DNA of 64,000 nucleotides, from positions 24,813,866 through 24,877,865 of the forward strand of contig JALGQZ010000008.1 of assembly GCA_023105745.1 (NCBI GenBank), in the 5' to 3' direction. The notes below the pieces were generated by a model that saw only the letters and a program-made list of their open reading frames with translations, did no database searches and was not told the DNA's origin. The position numbers were made by a program, and so were the translations under genes. Shown here piece by piece: positions 60,870 to 64,000 of the stretch (within the stretch, counting starts at the first letter, position 1; every line of letters begins with the position of its first letter). Origin of the DNA: Austropuccinia psidii. Its lineage: Eukaryota > Basidiomycota > Pucciniomycetes > Pucciniales > Sphaerophragmiaceae.

Positions 60870-61333
60870 AAGCACCATAAAAATGAAGCTGTTGAAGATT
60901 CTTGTCCTGGCTTTTCAGTATATAATTGATGGAATTATTTGAAAAGCTCAGGGCAATTCTTGAGGTTTCCAGCCGGTTCCCAAGTGGATCTTTCTGCGTC
61001 CTGACTGAAACTTTTCCATTCCACCAAGTACCATAGCTTTGAGTCCAGTATTTGGGAGACTGCCCATTCCTCTTCTTCTTACATTATGATTGGACGAGAC
61101 GGTTTTTGATTCTAATTTGGGATACTTGATGTCTTGACTGATTCAAGGAGGGAAATATGGAAGACTGGGTTGATGGACTTCCATTGAGATAGTAGGAATG
61201 AGTACTGACATTATTCAAGACTTTCAATGAAACCAACCATCTTTGTGAAATTTTTCCAGTAGGTCTTTTTGATTTGATGTTCTTGGAGGAAATCCATACC
61301 ATGTCACCAGGATTGAAAACAGGTGGAATTGAT
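60870..61333 (-). pseudogene. element 3 integrase C-terminus and chromodomain
   Basis: 61302-61084 encodes VWISSKNIKSKRPTGKISQR and WLVSLKVLN, the linker and GPY-type part (normally V.L...NIK..RP..KL..R). Downstream, 61080-60920 gives EEWAVSQILDSKLWYLVEWK and STWEPAGNLKNCPELF, a clear chromodomain with the YLVEWK and TWEP signatures. After a stop, FHQLYTEKPGQESS resembles the common F...YP.KPGP tail of chromoviruses. Confidence 0.82.
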
Positions 61334-62100
61334 CTACCTTTGTGAAACTTCTAGTTCTTTCTTGGAACATTGCTGTACTGATTGGAGTTTCAAAGATAAA
61401 TTTTCAGAAGGATTTTCTTGAGTGATCTGAACCAAGTCAAATTGAGGCTCTCTTTCATAAACAGTGAAAAACAGTGATTTCTTTATTGAAGAGCTGTCAG
61501 AGTTAATGCAGGAAAATTCAGCCAGAGTGAGCCAGGTGTGCCAATAATCTTGATGATAGCTGGCATACATGAAAAGGTAATTTTCTAGTATCTGATTTAC
61601 CCTCTCTGTCTGTCCATCAGTTCCAGGTTGATAAGCAGTTGAAAGATCTCTTGAAATCTTGAGCTTCTGAAAGTTTTGGTTCAAAAGGAAGAAACAAAAA
61701 GTGAACCTCTATCACTGACAATTCTTGAGGGAAGGCCATGTTTTAAGAAAATATTCTTTATGAATAAATGGGCCGAATCCAGTGAATCAATTGAAAACAT
61801 TGTTGGAAATAATACTGCTATTTTTGAGAACTGATCCCCTATGACCAGAATTGAATCAAAAGAATTGGACTGAGTAAGCTGAGTGATTCAATAAATTGAG
61901 AGGCAAGTCCAAGGACCATTTTGAATTGGAAGAGGTTTGAGTATGGAAAGCTTCTTGTGATCAATATTCTTGTTTCTTGAGAACTGTTGACAGTATGAAA
62001 CATAATCCTTAATAAATCTAGTCATTCTAGACCAGTTTAAATCCCACTTAACAAGCTTTAGAGTCTTCTCTTGGAAAGGGTGGCCAGCTAGGGAGGGGCA
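61334..62100 (-). pseudogene. element 3 integrase zinc and catalytic domains
   Basis: Near 62090-61960 one frame reads LAGHPFQEKTLKLV and YVSYCQQFSRNKNIDHKK; the second Cys of the CX2C pair is Phe. Next LPIQNGPWTCLSIY, then a stop, stands where LSMDFI is expected, so the first catalytic Asp is lost. FDSILVIGDQFSK follows. The second Asp lies in IVSDRG (near 61715) in another frame. 61684-61334 reads STAYQPGTDGQTERVNQILE, which keeps the catalytic Glu. Confidence 0.83.
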
Positions 62101-62299
62101 AGAGGATTTTGAAGTATACTGAGTTGAATTGTGGGGTCACTTGGGACCACCACCCAATCTTCAAAGAGAGGAAGTTGGGAAGAAGGATCAAGAGAATAAT
62201 CTTCAAAAGATTTACCTTTACCCCAATCCTGAAGGATACTTCTATCTTGAGAATCTTTCCATAATGCCTTCTGAATTGAATAAATCAAATCTGAACAAG

Positions 62300-62774
62300 A
62301 TTCCACCCTGACTGCAAAGAATTTTGAGGGTTGGACTTCATCTTTCTTGATGAGTTGTTGAAAATTAATTGGATTATTTCTGATGAAATCCTCCCCCCTC
62401 TCTGGGTAAACATCATCCTGACATGATAAAGCATCTAGAAGGGTAGCTGAGAAGCCAGATTAGTAAGTGATTGAGAAGTTGAATTAAGAAAGGAATTTTT
62501 CCCAGGGTTCTTTATGGAAAGTGAGGAATTTTGATGTTATGAAGTATTGAAGAGAGGAATGATTGGTGAGAACTTCAAAAGAAACAAAAAGAGAAAGAAG
62601 GAAAGCCCTCCAGCGCTTGAGAGCCCAGAATATGCAAAGGAGTTCCTTTTCATGAATCTTATAGTTGAGCTCTACTGGTATAAGCTTTGCAGCTATTAAA
62701 TGAAAAGTAATGTCTTCCTGAGTCAGAAACCTGACTCAGTACAGCACCCAAGGCATAATATGATGCATAGGTCT
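62300..62774 (-). pseudogene. element 3 RNase H region
   Basis: The minus strand reads VETYASYYALGAVLSQV near 62770-62715, matching the VETDAS..A.GAVLSQ start of Gypsy RNase H, with the catalytic Asp replaced by Tyr. The rest has stops and shifts and is recognised mainly from position. Confidence 0.65.
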
Positions 62775-63540
62775 CTACAAACTATTGTAGAGAAGGATTG
62801 GAGCACTGGTGAAAGCATTTTTAATCTGGTTATACTGGCTTAGAGCTTCCTCATTGAGGGGGAAAACTGAACCTTTCTTCAGGAACTTGGTGAGTGAACT
62901 GATTGTCTTTGAATAATTTTTGATGAAATGGCAGTAGAAATTGGCAAATCCAAGGAATGATTCAAGAGCCTTGAGGCTTCTTGGAGGACACCAATTAAAA
63001 ATTTGCTGGAATTTTGATTGGTTCACCTTGAGTCCTTCAGAATAAACAACATAACCCAGGTATTCAACACTTGAAGTGTGAAAAAGGCACTTGGACACCT
63101 TTGCAAACAGGTTATTAGCCCTGAACTGGAAATAACAGTGTACACATGAGTGACATGTTCTTCCTCAGACATGCAAAATACCATAATACAATCAATATAA
63201 GCCACAAAATAAACATCTAGAAGATAAGAGAAAATATCCTTGACAAGATTTTGAAAAGAGTCAGGAGCATTGGTGAGCCCAAATGGCATACCCAAGTACT
63301 CATACCTACCATATTTGGTTCTAAAAGCTTTCAAGTGTTCATCAACCTCCTTGATTCTGAGAAGCTCATATGAACCACACAAATCAATCTTGGAGAAGAT
63401 AGAAGAACCATTCAAAACAGTGAGAATATGATTCATAGGCGGAACAAGATATTTCTTATTCCTAGTAGCAGCATTGAGTTTGCAGTAGTCAACACACAAA
63501 TTAAGGCGACCATCCTTCTTTTGAAAGAAGAGGAAAGTTG
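62775..63540 (-). pseudogene. element 3 reverse transcriptase
   Basis: 63499-63023 carries the RT fingers and palm: CVDYCKLNAATRNKKYLVPP, IFSKIDLCGSYELLRIKE, FRTKYGRYEYLGMPFGLTNA and AYIDCIMVF. The catalytic box is YIDC where Gypsy RTs have YLDD or YVDD, so the last Asp is lost. 63098-62775 gives the thumb in another frame (KCLFHTSSVEYLGYVVYSEG, ALESFLGFANFYCHFIKNYS). Confidence 0.87.
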
Positions 63541-64000
63541 CTCATGTTGAATAGGAGCTTGGCTGGATGAAACCTTTCTTTACATTATCTGAGATGTAGG
63601 CCCTGAGTGTCTCTGACTATTTATTTCATAAAGAGTACATGACCCCTCTAGTTAGATATGATGATCAAAGTCATGTTGAGGAGGAAGGTTTTCTGTTTTC
63701 AACTTGGAGAATACATCCAAATAGTGGTTATAAGCAGAGGAAACAATATTCATCACCATTTCAGTTTCTTCTGGCTCTTCCCCTTCATCCCACAACTCCT
63801 CCGGGGAGTGATTATAAGATGAAGGAGGAAGGTCCACATTCCCATGGAAGAGATAAAGTGAAGGTATAGAATTATCTTCTCCAAAATCTTTTATCCCTTT
63901 GAAGACTTCATCTCTAGAGGATATTAATTAATTATAGGAATTGGCAGAGGGAATATAGACAGAAGTTGAAATTTATGGTGTTCTAGAATAACCAACCAGA
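63541..64000 (-). pseudogene. element 3 protease-RT linker
   Basis: The minus strand reads DLPPSSYNHSPEELWDEGEE, NIVSSAYNHYLDVFSKLKTE and NLPPQHDFDHHI. This is the usual Gypsy lead-in to RT (Y.DVFSK..A..LPPHR.YDH.I). Downstream the frame breaks before the fingers domain. A protease should lie further right, outside the window. Confidence 0.7.

Larger units (their letters stand above)
60870..64000 (-). mobile_element. element 3: decayed Ty3/Gypsy chromovirus, runs off the right edge
   Basis: The minus strand carries, right to left, pre-RT linker, RT, RNase H, integrase and chromodomain in the usual order, all broken by stops and frameshifts. Its RT reads CVDYCKLNAATRNKKYLVPP and GMPFGLTNAPDSFQ, a lineage distinct from elements 1 and 2 ([16 protein letters not shown]). 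Gag and the 5' LTR lie beyond the window. Confidence 0.88.

Overview
The window looks like nuclear DNA of a rust fungus (Pucciniales). It is very AT-rich and gene-poor, is dominated by nested Ty3/Gypsy retrotransposons, and its one intact host gene carries five short GT-AG introns. The wording of the two complete Gypsy elements resembles what I remember of repeats annotated in the myrtle rust Austropuccinia psidii. That is recall, not a search, so the species is an inference. Nothing suggests a prokaryote: there are no operons, and the only intact host gene is spliced.

Left part (1-19,348). This is mostly non-coding AT-rich DNA. It contains an inverted-repeat (MITE-like) element with about 105-bp TIRs and an 8-bp palindromic flank (2851-4245), a GC-richer island carrying a six-exon adenylate kinase gene (6960-8240, +), and a degenerate antisense solo LTR (12619-14466).

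Middle (19,349-47,017). Element 1 (19354-30964, +) is a full-length Gypsy with 1.44-kb LTRs, a GGTAA target duplication, gag-pol and a C-terminal chromodomain. Its RT is split by an antisense solo LTR of the element 2 family. Next come the 3' end of a decayed minus-strand relative of element 1 (32526-34292) and a relic of the MITE-like family. Element 2 (36445-47012, +) is a second full-length Gypsy with 1.98-kb LTRs and a GGGAT duplication. It sits inside a decayed hAT transposase gene (minus strand, 48245-47018 continuing at 36439-35640). The nesting gives a relative order: hAT decay began first, and family 2 was still moving after element 1 had inserted.

Right part (47,018-64,000). T-rich and A-rich low-complexity tracts flank a decayed fragment that matches the N-terminal domain of the splicing factor Prp6 (minus strand, about 52800-53287). 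A probable solo LTR follows (55321-56067). Then comes a 10-bp satellite, (ATTTTAATTA)n, almost perfect over 2.2 kb and fading over another 2.2 kb. The window ends in a decayed minus-strand Gypsy chromovirus of a different lineage (60870-64000).

The most unusual points are the long dual-frame coding in gag of element 1, hairpins kept in family 2 LTR copies, a 500-bp higher-order duplication inside the 10-bp satellite, and the palindrome-rich interior of the inverted-repeat element. All retroelement reading frames carry stops or frameshifts somewhere, so none looks autonomous in this copy.
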